Source: Rhodoblastus sp963704565
GTDB lineage: Bacteria; Pseudomonadota; Alphaproteobacteria; Rhizobiales; Beijerinckiaceae
DNA: 64,000 bases
NCBI GenBank assembly: GCA_963704565.1
Contig: OY969917.1
Coordinates: 1,860,001 to 1,924,000, forward strand
Direction of reading: 5' to 3'
Position 1 is the stretch's first letter, and each line of letters begins with the position of its first letter. The position numbers and the translations under genes are program-made. The notes under the pieces are model-generated. The model saw only the letters and a program-made list of their open reading frames with translations. It ran no database searches and had not been told where the DNA came from. Below are positions 16,280 through 25,018 of this stretch, in pieces.

Positions 16280-18772
16280 ATGATTCTGCCGATCGACGAG
16301 GTTTTGCCGCAACTCGCCCGCACGCTCGCGGAAAGCGCGCGGGCCGTGCTGGTGGCGCCGCCCGGCGCCGGCAAGACCACCCGCATTCCGCTCGCCCTGC
16401 TCGACTCTAGCAAATTCGCCCCTTGGCGCGGCGACGGCAAGATCGTCGTGCTGGAGCCGCGCCGCCTCGCCGCCCGCGCCGCCGCCGAGCGCATGTCGAG
16501 CCTGGTTGGCGACAGGCTCGGCGAAACCATCGGCCTGAAAGTGCGCATGCAGTCGCTGAGCGGGCCGAAAACCCGGATCGAAGTGGTCACCGAGGGCGTC
16601 TTCGCCCGGATGATTCTCGACGACCCCTCGCTCGAAGGCGTGGCGGCGGTGCTGTTCGACGAATTCCACGAACGCTCGCTCGACGCCGATCTCGGCCTCG
16701 CGCTCGCCTTGGACGCGCAAGCCGCGCTGCGGCCCGACCTGCGCCTGCTGGTGATGTCGGCGACGCTCGACGGCGCGCGGGTCTCGCGTTTGATGCGGGA
16801 CGCCCCCCTCGTCGAGTTGCAGGGCCGCGCCTTTGCGGTCGAAACCCTCTATCTCGGCCGCGACCCGCGCGAAAGGATCGAGGACGCCGCCCTGCGCGCC
16901 GTGCGCCGCGCCCTGGCCGAACAGCCCGGATCGCTGCTGGTCTTTTTGCCCGGACAGGCCGAAATCCTGCGGCTGGCCGCAAGGCTCGAAGAAAGCCTGA
17001 ACGATCCTTCGGTCGATGTCTGCCCGCTTTACGGCGCGATGGAGCGCGCCGCCCAGGACCGCGCGCTCCGCCCCGCGCCGGAAGGCCGGCGCAAGATCGT
17101 GCTGGCGACCTCGATCGCCGAGACCTCGATCACCATCGACGGCGTGCGCGTGGTGATCGATTGCGGCCTGGTCCGCGCGCCGCGTTTCGAGCCCGACCTC
17201 GGCCTCACCCGGCTCGAAACCCTGCGCGCATCCCGCGCCGCCGCCGACCAGAGGCGCGGTCGCGCCGGCCGCACCCAGCCCGGTGTCTGCTACCGGTTGT
17301 GGGAAGAGGCGGCGACCGGCGCGCTGCCGGCTTACGCGCAGCCGGAAATCCTCGCCGCCGATCTTTCCGGCCTGCTGCTCGACCTCGCCGCCTGGGGCGC
17401 GCGCGACCCCAACGAGCTTGCCTGGCTCGACCCGCCGCCCGCCCCCGCCTGCGCCGAAGGACGCGCCCTGTTGCAAGAACTTGGCGCGCTGGACGCGGAC
17501 GGCGCGATCACGGCGCGCGGCAAAGCCATGCGCCGCCTGCCTTTGCCGCCGCGCCTCGCCCGCATGGCGCTTCAGGCGGAATTTTTCGGCGAGGGCGAGA
17601 AAGCCTGCGAACTGGCGGTCGTTCTGACCGAACGGGGCCTGGGCGGCGATTCGCCCGATCTGGGCGAGCGGCTGGACCGTTTTGCCCGCGACCATTCTCC
17701 GCGCGGCAAGGACGGGCGCCGGCTCGCCCACGGCTGGAAACATGGATTGCGCGACGCCGCGCGCGAACTCGACGAGAAGCGCCAAGAAACGCCGCTTTCT
17801 CCCGGCGCCCTGATCGCTCTGGCTTATCCCGACCGCATCGCCCGGGCGCGCGGCAAGGCCGGCGAATTCCTGATGGCCAATGGCCGCGCCGCGAGCCTTG
17901 AACCGCATCTGGCGCTGGCGAGGGCGAAGATGCTGGGCGTCGCCGAAATCGCGGGGCGCGCCGGCGCTGGCCGCATTCTCGCCGCCGCCGAACTGGAAGA
18001 AGCGGAATTCGAGGCCTTGTTCGGCCACGAAATCGAAACCCGGGACGAAACCCGCTTCGACGCGGCGAGCGGCGCCCTGCGCCGCCGCGAGGCCCGGCGG
18101 TTCGGGGCGCTGACCTTGGCCGAGCGCAATCTGGCGGTCGAGCCGACGCTCGAAAGCGCGAAAATCCTGGCGCGCGGCGCGGCGGCTTTCGGCATCTACC
18201 GGCTCGCCTGGAGCAAGGCGCAAAGGCAGTTGCGCGAGCGCGTCGCTTTTCTGCGCGCGGCTTTCGCCGGAGAGGAAAATCCCTGGCCCGACCTGAGCGA
18301 GGCGGCGCTGGCCAAAAATGCGGAGGAATGGTTGGCGCCCTTCATCCTGGGGCGGCAAAGGCTCGACGAGATCGACGCGGAGAATTTCGACGCCGCGCTG
18401 TCCGCTTTGATCCCATGGGATCTCGCGCGGCGGCTGGAGGCCGAGGCGCCGACCCATTTCGTCACCCCCGCCGGCTCCTCGATCGCGCTCGATTACGGCG
18501 TCGCGGAAGGCCCGGCCCTGGCGGCGCGCGCGCAGGAATTCTATGGCCTTGCGACCCATCCGAGTCTGGCCGGCGGAAGGGTTCCGCTGACCCTGCATCT
18601 GCTGTCGCCGGCGCATCGCCCGATCCAGATCACCCGCGACCTGCCGGGCTTCTGGCGCGGCTCATGGGCGGCGGTGAAGGCGGAGATGAAGGGCCGCTAT
18701 CCGCGCCATCTCTGGCCCGACGACCCGGCGGCGGCCACGCCGACCACCCGCGCCAAACCGCGCGGAACCTGA
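16280..18772 (+). CDS. hrpB: ATP-dependent DExH helicase HrpB
   Basis: An 830-residue DEAH/RHA-type helicase. Walker A (APPGAGKTTRIPLAL) is near residue 28, followed by EPRRLAARAAAERM (motif Ia), FDEFHERSLDADL (motif II, here DEFH as usual for HrpB), MSATLDGARV (motif III), and Arg-finger motif VI (DQRRGRAGRTQPGVCYRLW). The C-terminal third carries the HrpB-specific domain. The ATG at 16280 follows AGAGGCG; a longer upstream frame has no family similarity. HrpB is a common bacterial protein of poorly defined, nonessential RNA-related function. Confidence 0.94.
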   Translation: MILPIDEVLPQLARTLAESARAVLVAPPGAGKTTRIPLALLDSSKFAPWRGDGKIVVLEPRRLAARAAAERMSSLVGDRLGETIGLKVRMQSLSGPKTRIEVVTEGVFARMILDDPSLEGVAAVLFDEFHERSLDADLGLALALDAQAALRPDLRLLVMSATLDGARVSRLMRDAPLVELQGRAFAVETLYLGRDPRERIEDAALRAVRRALAEQPGSLLVFLPGQAEILRLAARLEESLNDPSVDVCPLYGAMERAAQDRALRPAPEGRRKIVLATSIAETSITIDGVRVVIDCGLVRAPRFEPDLGLTRLETLRASRAAADQRRGRAGRTQPGVCYRLWEEAATGALPAYAQPEILAADLSGLLLDLAAWGARDPNELAWLDPPPAPACAEGRALLQELGALDADGAITARGKAMRRLPLPPRLARMALQAEFFGEGEKACELAVVLTERGLGGDSPDLGERLDRFARDHSPRGKDGRRLAHGWKHGLRDAARELDEKRQETPLSPGALIALAYPDRIARARGKAGEFLMANGRAASLEPHLALARAKMLGVAEIAGRAGAGRILAAAELEEAEFEALFGHEIETRDETRFDAASGALRRREARRFGALTLAERNLAVEPTLESAKILARGAAAFGIYRLAWSKAQRQLRERVAFLRAAFAGEENPWPDLSEAALAKNAEEWLAPFILGRQRLDEIDAENFDAALSALIPWDLARRLEAEAPTHFVTPAGSSIALDYGVAEGPALAARAQEFYGLATHPSLAGGRVPLTLHLLSPAHRPIQITRDLPGFWRGSWAAVKAEMKGRYPRHLWPDDPAAATPTTRAKPRGT

Positions 18773-18798
18773 TTTTTTGGGGCGCGACCGTGTCGCCG

Positions 18799-18978
18799 TC
18801 ACGAACGGCGCGCGGGCCGCGTCCTGGGCTCGTCCGCGTCGCGCCGAATCGCGGCGCCGGAAGGGCCCGTATCCTGGGGGCGAGCCGGCATAGATGCGCC
18901 GACCACCAGTCCCGCATAAAGGCTCGGCGCGCCGTCGTCCGAGAAAATTGCGCGCAGGATTCTTTTCAAAGCGCCCAT
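18799..18978 (-). CDS. Small hypothetical protein (59 aa)
   Basis: A 59-residue frame that starts at ATG 18978 with a strong GGAGGAG Shine-Dalgarno 5 bases away; another in-frame ATG lies 12 bp upstream. It begins MGALKRILRAIFSDDGAPSL, a basic amphipathic helix, and ends Arg-rich and disordered. It has no recognised domain. The strong ribosome-binding site is the main support. Confidence 0.45.
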   Translation of the reverse strand: MGALKRILRAIFSDDGAPSLYAGLVVGASMPARPQDTGPSGAAIRRDADEPRTRPARRS

Positions 18979-19145
18979 GGACTCCTCCATTTTTTCCGAT
19001 GGGGCCGTACAATATAATAGTATTCTACACTGGAATTGTCATTCCGTTAAAGCCGCAATCTGGATCGCGCCCCCGAAGGGCGCTTTCGTTACGATCCGCA
19101 GCGCCTCAAAAGCTGCAGGCGCGCAGGAGAATCGCGAGTCGGGTC

Positions 19146-19427
19146 ATGCTCCATCCCCATATCGATCCCCTGGTCGCCCTTGGCGTGGTCGCCTCGACCG
19201 CGGCGACCGACGCCGTTTACGTCCTGTTCAACGCTTCGGTGTCCGAACGAAAAAGAGTCGCGGCCGCCACCTGGAGCAGCGTCTGGTATCTGCTCTCCGC
19301 CTTCGCGGTGATCAGCTATACGTCGAACTGGGCCTATGTCCTGTTCGCCGCCCTGGGCTCCTGGATCGGCGGATTCTTCTCGATCACCGCTTTGAACTGG
19401 ATCAGGCCGCGCCAAACCGCCGAATAG
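19146..19427 (+). CDS. Small integral membrane protein (93 aa)
   Basis: A 93-residue protein with three hydrophobic stretches: PLVALGVVASTAATDAVYVL, WSSVWYLLSAFAVISYTSN and AYVLFAALGSWIGGFFSITA. It is very probably an inner-membrane protein. The ATG at 19146 is favoured because the long upstream frame lacks protein character. I do not recognise a function. The amidotransferase gene starts 80 bp downstream on the same strand. Confidence 0.7.
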   Translation: MLHPHIDPLVALGVVASTAATDAVYVLFNASVSERKRVAAATWSSVWYLLSAFAVISYTSNWAYVLFAALGSWIGGFFSITALNWIRPRQTAE

Positions 19428-19509
19428 AGCGTTCCAGCGCGAAAAAATCTTGGCGGGCGCGGAATGTTTGGCTATGCCCGAGGGAACAGTCCCTCTGGCG
19501 GCGGTCGCG

Positions 19510-20337
19510 ATGTGCGAATTGCTTGGAATGAGCGCGAATGTCCCGACCGACATTCGCTTTTCCTTCGCCGGCCTCGCCCGGCGCGGCGGCGCCGCCGGCC
19601 CGCATCGCGACGGCTGGGGCGTCGCCTTTTACGAGGGCCGCGCGGCGCGCGCCTTCCACGACCCCGAACCCGCCGCCAGCTCCGACATCGCCCGTTTCAT
19701 CGGCGCCCACCCGATCCGCAGCCGCATTGTCATCGGCCATATCCGCCAGGCCAATCGCGGACAGGTGGCTTTGGCCAACACCCATCCCTTCACCCGCGAA
19801 TTATGGGGCCGGACCTGGACCTTCGCCCATAATGGCCAGTTGCGCGGCAGGAAATCGCTGCCGCTCGATTTCTACGCGCCGATCGGCGAAACCGACAGCG
19901 AACACGCCTTCTGCTGGATGCTCGACCAGTTGCGGGCGCGCTTTCCCTCGCTGCCGCCCAGCCGCGAACTGGACCGCGCCATCCTGCAGCTCAGCACGCG
20001 GCTGGCGCGGCTCGGCGTGTTCAACATGCTGCTCAGCGACAGCCGGACGCTTTACGCCTTCTGCGGCAAGAAACTGTCCTGCCTCACCCGCCGCGCGCCC
20101 TTCGGCGAGGCGACGCTGATCGACGACGACCGCAAGGTCAATTTCGCCGAGGAAACCGGGCCCGACGATTGCGTCACCGTCGTCGCCACCGGCCCCCTGA
20201 CCAGCGACGAAAACTGGACCTCGATCAAGCCGGGCGCGCTTTTGGTGCTGCGCGAGGGCAAGATCGCCGATTCCCTGTTCATCGAACCGCCGGGCGGCGA
20301 AAAATCCGCCCGCCCGAAAAGGATTTCCGCATGCTGA
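19510..20337 (+). CDS. Class II glutamine amidotransferase domain protein (YafJ-like)
   Basis: A 275-residue N-terminal-nucleophile enzyme. The start at 19510 puts the catalytic cysteine at position 2 (MCELLGMSANVPTDIRFSF), as required after Met removal. Further motifs are HRDGWGVAFYEG, HIRQANRG, NTHPF, FAHNGQL and GETDSEHAFCW. These define the glutaminase half of class II amidotransferases; no synthetase partner domain is present, as in E. coli YafJ, so the acceptor is unknown. Its stop codon lies inside the start of mtnA (7-bp overlap), showing tight coupling. Confidence 0.88.
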   Translation: MCELLGMSANVPTDIRFSFAGLARRGGAAGPHRDGWGVAFYEGRAARAFHDPEPAASSDIARFIGAHPIRSRIVIGHIRQANRGQVALANTHPFTRELWGRTWTFAHNGQLRGRKSLPLDFYAPIGETDSEHAFCWMLDQLRARFPSLPPSRELDRAILQLSTRLARLGVFNMLLSDSRTLYAFCGKKLSCLTRRAPFGEATLIDDDRKVNFAEETGPDDCVTVVATGPLTSDENWTSIKPGALLVLREGKIADSLFIEPPGGEKSARPKRISAC

Positions 20338-21407
20338 TCGACGGCCAGAAACGCACCGCCATCTGGCCCGATCCCGAGGACCAGGGCGTCTATATCATCG
20401 ACCAGACCCGCCTGCCCCATGTGGTCGCCAATGTTCTCCTGCGCGATCTTTCCGACGCGGCGCGGGCGATCAAGGACATGCTGGTGCGCGGCGCGCCGCT
20501 GATCGGCGTCACGGCGGCCTATGGCCTGGCCTTGGCCTTGCGCGCCGACCCGTCCGACGCCTCCATGGCGCAAGCGGCCGAGGTTTTACGCGCCACCCGC
20601 CCCACTGCCGTCAATCTCGCCTGGGCTTTGGCGCGCATGACCGGCTTCCTCCAGCCCATGCCCGACGAATTGCGCCGCGACGCCGCCTTCGCCTTCGCCA
20701 AACATCTTTTGGAAAAGGATGTCGCCTGCAATTCCGCGATCGGCGACCATGGCCTCGCCCTGATCCGCGCTCTTTCGGAAAAACGCGGCGGCGCGCCGGT
20801 GCGCATCCTCACCCATTGCAACGCCGGCTGGCTCGCCACCGTCGATTGGGGCACCGCCACCGCGCCGATCTACAAGGCGCAAGAAGCCGGGATTCCCGTC
20901 CATGTCTTCGTCGACGAGACGAGGCCGCGCAACCAGGGCGCCTCGCTCACCGCCTTCGAACTCGGCCAGCAGAAGGTTCCGCACACCTTGATCGTGGACA
21001 ATGCCGGCGGCCATCTGATGCAGCGCGGCGAGATCGACATGGCGATCGTCGGCGCCGACCGCATCGCCGCCAATGGCGACGTCTGCAACAAGATCGGCAC
21101 TTATCTCAAGGCGCTGGCCGCGCGCGACTGCGGCCTGCCTTTTTACGTCGCCGCGCCGGTCTCGACCCTCGATTTCGCCCTTGCCGAAGGCGGACTGATT
21201 CCGATCGAGGAGCGCGCGCCGGAGGAAGTCACTTTTATGCCCGGCGTCGCCGGCAACGGCGAAGTGGTTTCGGTGCGGATCGCGCCGAAAGACACACCGG
21301 CGCGCAACCCCGCCTTCGACGTGACCCCGGCCCGGCTGGTGAGCGGGATCATCACCGAAAAAGGCGTGTTCGACGCGAGCCGGGAAGGGCTGGCGGGGCT
21401 GGCGTGA
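20331..21407 (+). CDS. mtnA: Methylthioribose-1-phosphate isomerase
   Basis: A 358-residue enzyme that isomerises 5-methylthioribose 1-phosphate to the ribulose form in the methionine salvage pathway. Family motifs include VRGAPLIGVTAAYGLAL, the catalytic cysteine in THCNAGWLAT, the GADRIAANGDVCNKIGTY segment with the active-site Asp, and YVAAPVSTLD. The start overlaps the amidotransferase stop by 7 bp. No other mtn genes are adjacent, so the rest of the salvage pathway would have to be elsewhere. Confidence 0.95.
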   Translation: MLIDGQKRTAIWPDPEDQGVYIIDQTRLPHVVANVLLRDLSDAARAIKDMLVRGAPLIGVTAAYGLALALRADPSDASMAQAAEVLRATRPTAVNLAWALARMTGFLQPMPDELRRDAAFAFAKHLLEKDVACNSAIGDHGLALIRALSEKRGGAPVRILTHCNAGWLATVDWGTATAPIYKAQEAGIPVHVFVDETRPRNQGASLTAFELGQQKVPHTLIVDNAGGHLMQRGEIDMAIVGADRIAANGDVCNKIGTYLKALAARDCGLPFYVAAPVSTLDFALAEGGLIPIEERAPEEVTFMPGVAGNGEVVSVRIAPKDTPARNPAFDVTPARLVSGIITEKGVFDASREGLAGLA

Positions 21408-21577
21408 TTTTTCCGTTTTTAGACGCGCGCCGGCAGCCCGGCGCGAAGCCTGTCGCCGCAATAGGATCACGGCGCCTCCCGTGCGCGGAAAATTGAAGCG
21501 GCGCCCTGCCTCGTTGACCGGAGGGCTGGCCAAAAACTTCGCTTTTCGCTACAACATGCCACGATGGAGTGTCGTTC

Positions 21578-21805
21578 ATGACCCGGCTTTTCGAGCAAGC
21601 CATCGCCGCAGTCTCAACCCTGCCGGACGCCAAGCAAGACGAGTATGCGAGCGTGTTGCTGCGGCTTGTCGGCGTCGATCAAGCGACAATCCAGCTCACC
21701 CCCGATGAAGACGCCGATCTCGCCGAGGCGGAGTTGGAAGTCGCGCGCGGCGAACTGGTGTCCGACGACGAAATGAAGGCGCTGTGGGCGAAATATCGCG
21801 GGTGA
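21578..21805 (+). CDS. Antitoxin-like protein (RelB/ParD-type)
   Basis: A 75-residue acidic protein (MTRLFEQAIAAVSTLPDAKQ ... ELVSDDEMKALWAKYRG). The start at 21578 has GGAG 8 bases upstream. The mix of a helical N-terminus and an acidic C-terminal tail that ends at the toxin start fits a type II antitoxin. Its TGA overlaps the GTG of the next frame (GTGA), the usual antitoxin-toxin coupling. The partner toxin is frameshifted, so this antitoxin is probably an orphan. Confidence 0.65.
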   Translation: MTRLFEQAIAAVSTLPDAKQDEYASVLLRLVGVDQATIQLTPDEDADLAEAELEVARGELVSDDEMKALWAKYRG

Positions 21806-22070
21806 AACTGCGGTCCACCAAACGCGCCGCCGCGCAGATCGAAGCGGCGCTCGCCTATCTCGCGGAGCGTTCCCCGCAGGGCGCCAGCCACGACTTCGCG
21901 TCCTGTTCACGCTCTTGACCGAGCAGCCCCACGCCGGTCAGGCGACGACACGCCCCGGCATTCGTCGCCTTCCAGCCAATCCCTACCCCTATGTCATCGA
22001 TTACCGCATAACCGACGCGGAAATCGTCATTTTCCGTTTCCGCCATTCCGCGCGTAAGCCGCTGGGCTGA
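21802..22070 (+). pseudogene. Frameshifted ParE/RelE-type toxin
   Basis: The reading frame starts at GTG 21802 (VKLRSTKRAAAQIEAALAYL) and runs to GAS near 21890, then stops at a TGA about 30 bases later. A second frame restores the family C-terminus: LFTLLTEQPHAGQATTRPGI, RRLPANPYPYVIDYRI, and FRFRHSARKPLG, ending at 22070. Together they form a ParE/RelE ribonuclease or gyrase-poison fold interrupted by a small indel close to 21895-21900; a few residues of the expected helix also appear missing. The toxin is inactive unless frameshifting occurs. Confidence 0.75.
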
Positions 22071-22284
22071 TTTCGCGCAATCGCCCGCCCCCCGCGCCAC
22101 GGGCGCCTATATCTCAATCCATGCGGTCACGGACCGCCGTGTTTTGCAGCCGCTCATCAAAGAGCAATCGATTGAGGCGGTGGGTACGGCGACAGGGGTT
22201 ACGGCGACCGTCCATCAAATTGATTTCGCACGGCCTTTGAAGCGCTAACGTCAGGCGCGCCCCGGATCAATAAAATGCACTGTC
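22071..22284. other. Intergenic stretch before the insertion sequence
   Basis: About 210 bp with no supported gene. Its right end (AATAAAATGCACTGTC) is the left half of a repeat interrupted by the insertion sequence. The rest shows nothing recognisable. Confidence 0.5.
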
Positions 22285-22290
22285 ATGTCT

Positions 22291-22302
22291 GGACGGCGCC
22301 CC
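22291..22302 (+). repeat. Left subterminal inverted repeat of the IS
   Basis: GGACGGCGCCCC, the exact reverse complement of 23686-23697. It is about 6 bp inside the inferred left end. Confidence 0.8.
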
Positions 22303-22549
22303 TTGATCAAGGGTTTTCTTGGCGTGCTGTGAACGTCTCGGGTGCGGTCATGTCTTCGGCCTGTTGACGCGGGTTTTTATCGCCGCTGGCCCTGATGGAT
22401 CGTCCGCCTGGCTCTTTGCCTCAATCACCGTATCGCGCTCGCATTGGCGCCGACACTACATCAGGCTTCCGAGCCTTTCCGTGGTTCACATCACCCCTTG
22501 GTCACCCTCGATTGCGTTTCGCCTTGCGGCGAAAACCCTGTGGCCGGCG

Positions 22550-23623
22550 TCAGGCGGCGGCCTGCCGCCCGACGTAAACGCCGCCGCGCGCCAGCAGCGC
22601 GAAGACGATGCGCGCCAGCTTGTTGGCCAGCGCCACCGCCGTCAGCTTGAACTTGTATTTGGCGTCCTTGCGCTCCAGCAGCCGATCGGCCCAGACGCGC
22701 AGGGCGTCGCTATGGCCCTTGCGATGGCACAGCACCGCGCAAGCCCCGACCACCAGCAATTTGCGCAAGTAACGGTCGCCCATTTTCGAGATGCGGCCGA
22801 GCTTCTCCTTGCCGCCGCTCGAATATTGGCGCGGCACAAGGCCGAGAAAAGCAGCGAACTCGCGGCCGGAGGCGAAGGCGCCGATGTCTTGCACGGTCGC
22901 AACGACCGCCGAAGCCGTGACCGGCCCGACGCCGGGAATGGTCATCAGCCGCCGCGCCCTCTCGTCGGTCTCGATCAGCGCCTCGATCTCGGCTCCGATC
23001 CGGTCGATTTCCTCATCGAGCGCGTCGATCTGGCGAGCCAGCGGCGCCAGCGCCGCGCGCACGCAATCGGCGACGACGATCTCGCCGTTTTCGTCGCAGC
23101 CTTCGGCGGCCATGCGTTTGAGCACATAGGCGTTTTGCGCGCCTTGCGCCGCGACGACGCCGATTTCCGCCAGATGCCCGCGCAGCGCATTGAGGAGTTG
23201 CGTGCGCTGGCCGACCAGCAACTCGCGCGCGCGGTGGCGCATCAATTGCGCCTGGTTGTCGACCGAGCGCACCGGCACGAAGCGCATGTTCGGCCGCCCC
23301 AAGGCCTCGCAGATCGCCGCGGCGTCGGCGGCGTCGTTCTTGTTGCGCCGAACGAAAGGCTTCACATAGGCGGGCGGGATCAGCTTGACCGAAAAGCCAA
23401 GCCCGATCAGCTCGCGCGCCCAATGATGCGCCGAGCTGCAAGCCTCCATGCCGACAAGGCACGGCGGAAGCGAGGCGAAAAATTGCAAAAGCTGCCCGCG
23501 CCGGACAGGCTTGGCGACGATGACCGCGCCTTGCGCGTCAATTGCATGCACCTGAAACACGTTCTTGGCGAGGTCGAGACCAACTTGCGTGACAGAAGAA
23601 AGATTCTTGATAGACTTACCCAT
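22550..23623 (-). CDS. IS110-family transposase
   Basis: A 357-residue DEDD recombinase (from ATG 23623, MGKSIKNLSS; another ATG lies 30 bp upstream). The RuvC-like N-terminal domain shows GLDLAKNVFQVH (first Asp), GMEAC and KNDAADAAAI (the acidic pair). The C-terminal Tnp domain shows IPGVGPVTASAVVATV, GLVPRQYSSGGKEKLGRISK (with the conserved Ser) and GDRYLRKLLVVGA. The frame is intact, so the element may be active. Family members insert at specific targets guided by an RNA from the noncoding end. Confidence 0.93.
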   Translation of the reverse strand: MGKSIKNLSSVTQVGLDLAKNVFQVHAIDAQGAVIVAKPVRRGQLLQFFASLPPCLVGMEACSSAHHWARELIGLGFSVKLIPPAYVKPFVRRNKNDAADAAAICEALGRPNMRFVPVRSVDNQAQLMRHRARELLVGQRTQLLNALRGHLAEIGVVAAQGAQNAYVLKRMAAEGCDENGEIVVADCVRAALAPLARQIDALDEEIDRIGAEIEALIETDERARRLMTIPGVGPVTASAVVATVQDIGAFASGREFAAFLGLVPRQYSSGGKEKLGRISKMGDRYLRKLLVVGACAVLCHRKGHSDALRVWADRLLERKDAKYKFKLTAVALANKLARIVFALLARGGVYVGRQAAA

Positions 23624-23685
23624 GGACGGCGCTCCATCTGACGGTTGTTTCATCGACCACCATCATGGCACATCGATGCCGCTTC

Positions 23686-23697
23686 GGGGCGCCGTCC
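23686..23697 (-). repeat. Right subterminal inverted repeat of the IS
   Basis: GGGGCGCCGTCC, the mate of 22291-22302. It is about 9 bp inside the inferred right end. Confidence 0.8.
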
Positions 23698-23704
23698 ACC
23701 CCAT

Positions 23705-25018
23705 CACCGTAACCACTTGCGTTTCAAAGGAAATTATGTTCGAATTGTTGCTTCAATGCGGGGTGTTCAATTATTATTGATGCCGGATCGGCGGAGATCA
23801 GTTATGGTAAGAAACCAACAATGAAACGCGTAGCCGCGTTAATATTTTCATCGATATGCATATACGCAGCGCCTGTGCATGCCAATACGGTAGAAATAAT
23901 ATTCAATGGGACGGGTGCAAGTGGCGATGTTGCTGGATTGCCATTCACTAACCAAGCATGGATGCTTACATACCTCGTAAATACGAGCACAAGCTGTACA
24001 ACTTGCACTTCAGCTGGCACGAACGTGTTTGATAACGCAATATTGGGGGGATCGATTAATATCGGAGGTGCCTCTTATAGTCTTACCGGAGTGTCAGCGA
24101 CAGGCCTTGTCGCCCTCGATTCGTACCAGGGTTCAAACATTATCCTAATAAATCCGGCGAGCGGCGGTTATTTGCAGTTTGTTTCGGGTGCTGGAACGCT
24201 TTTTCCTGCGCTTTTTTCGAATCCAACATCTCTCGCCTCTGCCAACATTGGCGCGTCGATTCAAAATTCAATAGCAGACAATTACGGCAATTCGGACGTG
24301 CTGAATTTTGAAGCGAATACGAACAACTTCCCAATCGTCACACCGGGAATTTATACGACGACACCGTAACCACTTGCGTTTCAAAGGAAATTATGTTCGA
24401 ATTGTTGCTTCAATGCGGGGTGTTCAATTATTATTGATGCCGGATCGGCGGAGATCAGTTATGGTAAGAAACCAACAATGAAACGCGTAGCCGCGTTAAT
24501 ATTTTCATCGATATGCATATACGCAGCGCCTGTGCATGCCAATACGGTAGAAATAATATTCAATGGGACGGGTGCAAGTGGCGATGTTGCTGGATTGCCA
24601 TTCACTAACCAAGCATGGATGCTTACATACCTCGTAAATACGAGCACAAGCTGTACAACTTGCACTTCAGCTGGCACGAACGTGTTTGATAACGCAATAT
24701 TGGGGGGATCGATTAATATCGGAGGTGCCTCTTATAGTCTTACCGGAGTGTCAGCGACAGGCCTTGTCGCCCTCAATTCGTACCAGGGTTCAAACATTAT
24801 CCTAATAAATCCGGCGAGCGGCGGTTATTTGCAGTTTGTTTCGGGTGCTGGAACGCTTTTTCCTGCGCTTTTTTCGAATCCAACATCTCTCGCCTCTGCC
24901 AACATTGGCGCGTCGATTCAAAATTCAATAGCAGACAATTACGGCAATTCGGACGTGCTGAATTTTGAAGCGAATACGAACAACTTCCCAATCGTCACAC
25001 CGGGAATTTATACGACGA
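23705..25018 (+). repeat. 657-bp tandem duplication (two copies)
   Basis: Bases 23705-24361 and 24362-25018 are the same sequence, with one difference noticed (GATTCG versus AATTCG, Asp to Asn, at 24118/24775). Each unit carries the upstream region and first ~180 codons of a PEP-CTERM gene. Copy 1 starts within a few bases of the insertion-sequence end. The junction has a 2-bp CA microhomology. Confidence 0.95.
23821..24369 (+). pseudogene. PEP-CTERM protein gene, duplicated 5' part lacking the sorting signal
   Basis: The frame encodes 182 residues identical to the downstream gene except for LVALDSYQG against LVALNSYQG. It then runs over the duplication junction into ACACCGTAA and stops. It keeps the signal peptide (MKRVAALIFSSICIYAAPVH) but loses the PEP motif, the transmembrane helix and the basic tail, so the product could be secreted but not anchored by exosortase. 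The gene is AT-rich compared with its surroundings. Expression is possible because promoter and start are intact. Confidence 0.85.

Larger units (their letters stand above)
22285..23706 (-). mobile_element. IS110-family (IS1111-like) insertion sequence
   Basis: The element encodes one DEDD transposase on the minus strand. Subterminal 12-bp inverted repeats GGACGGCGCCCC (22291-22302) and GGGGCGCCGTCC (23686-23697) lie just inside both ends, a trait of the IS1111 subgroup. The boundaries are inferred from the flanks: AAATGCACTGTC on the left and CCGTAAC on the right rejoin as AAATGCACTGTC(C)CCGTAAC, the reverse complement of the intact element at 25261-25279. A long noncoding stretch (22285-22549) downstream of the transposase is where IS1111 elements carry their bridge RNA. 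Exact ends are uncertain by a few bases. Confidence 0.8.

Noticed and set aside
19146..19427. Possible functional link between the small membrane protein and the amidotransferase
   Set aside because: Same strand only; an 80-bp gap and no coupling or shared motif.
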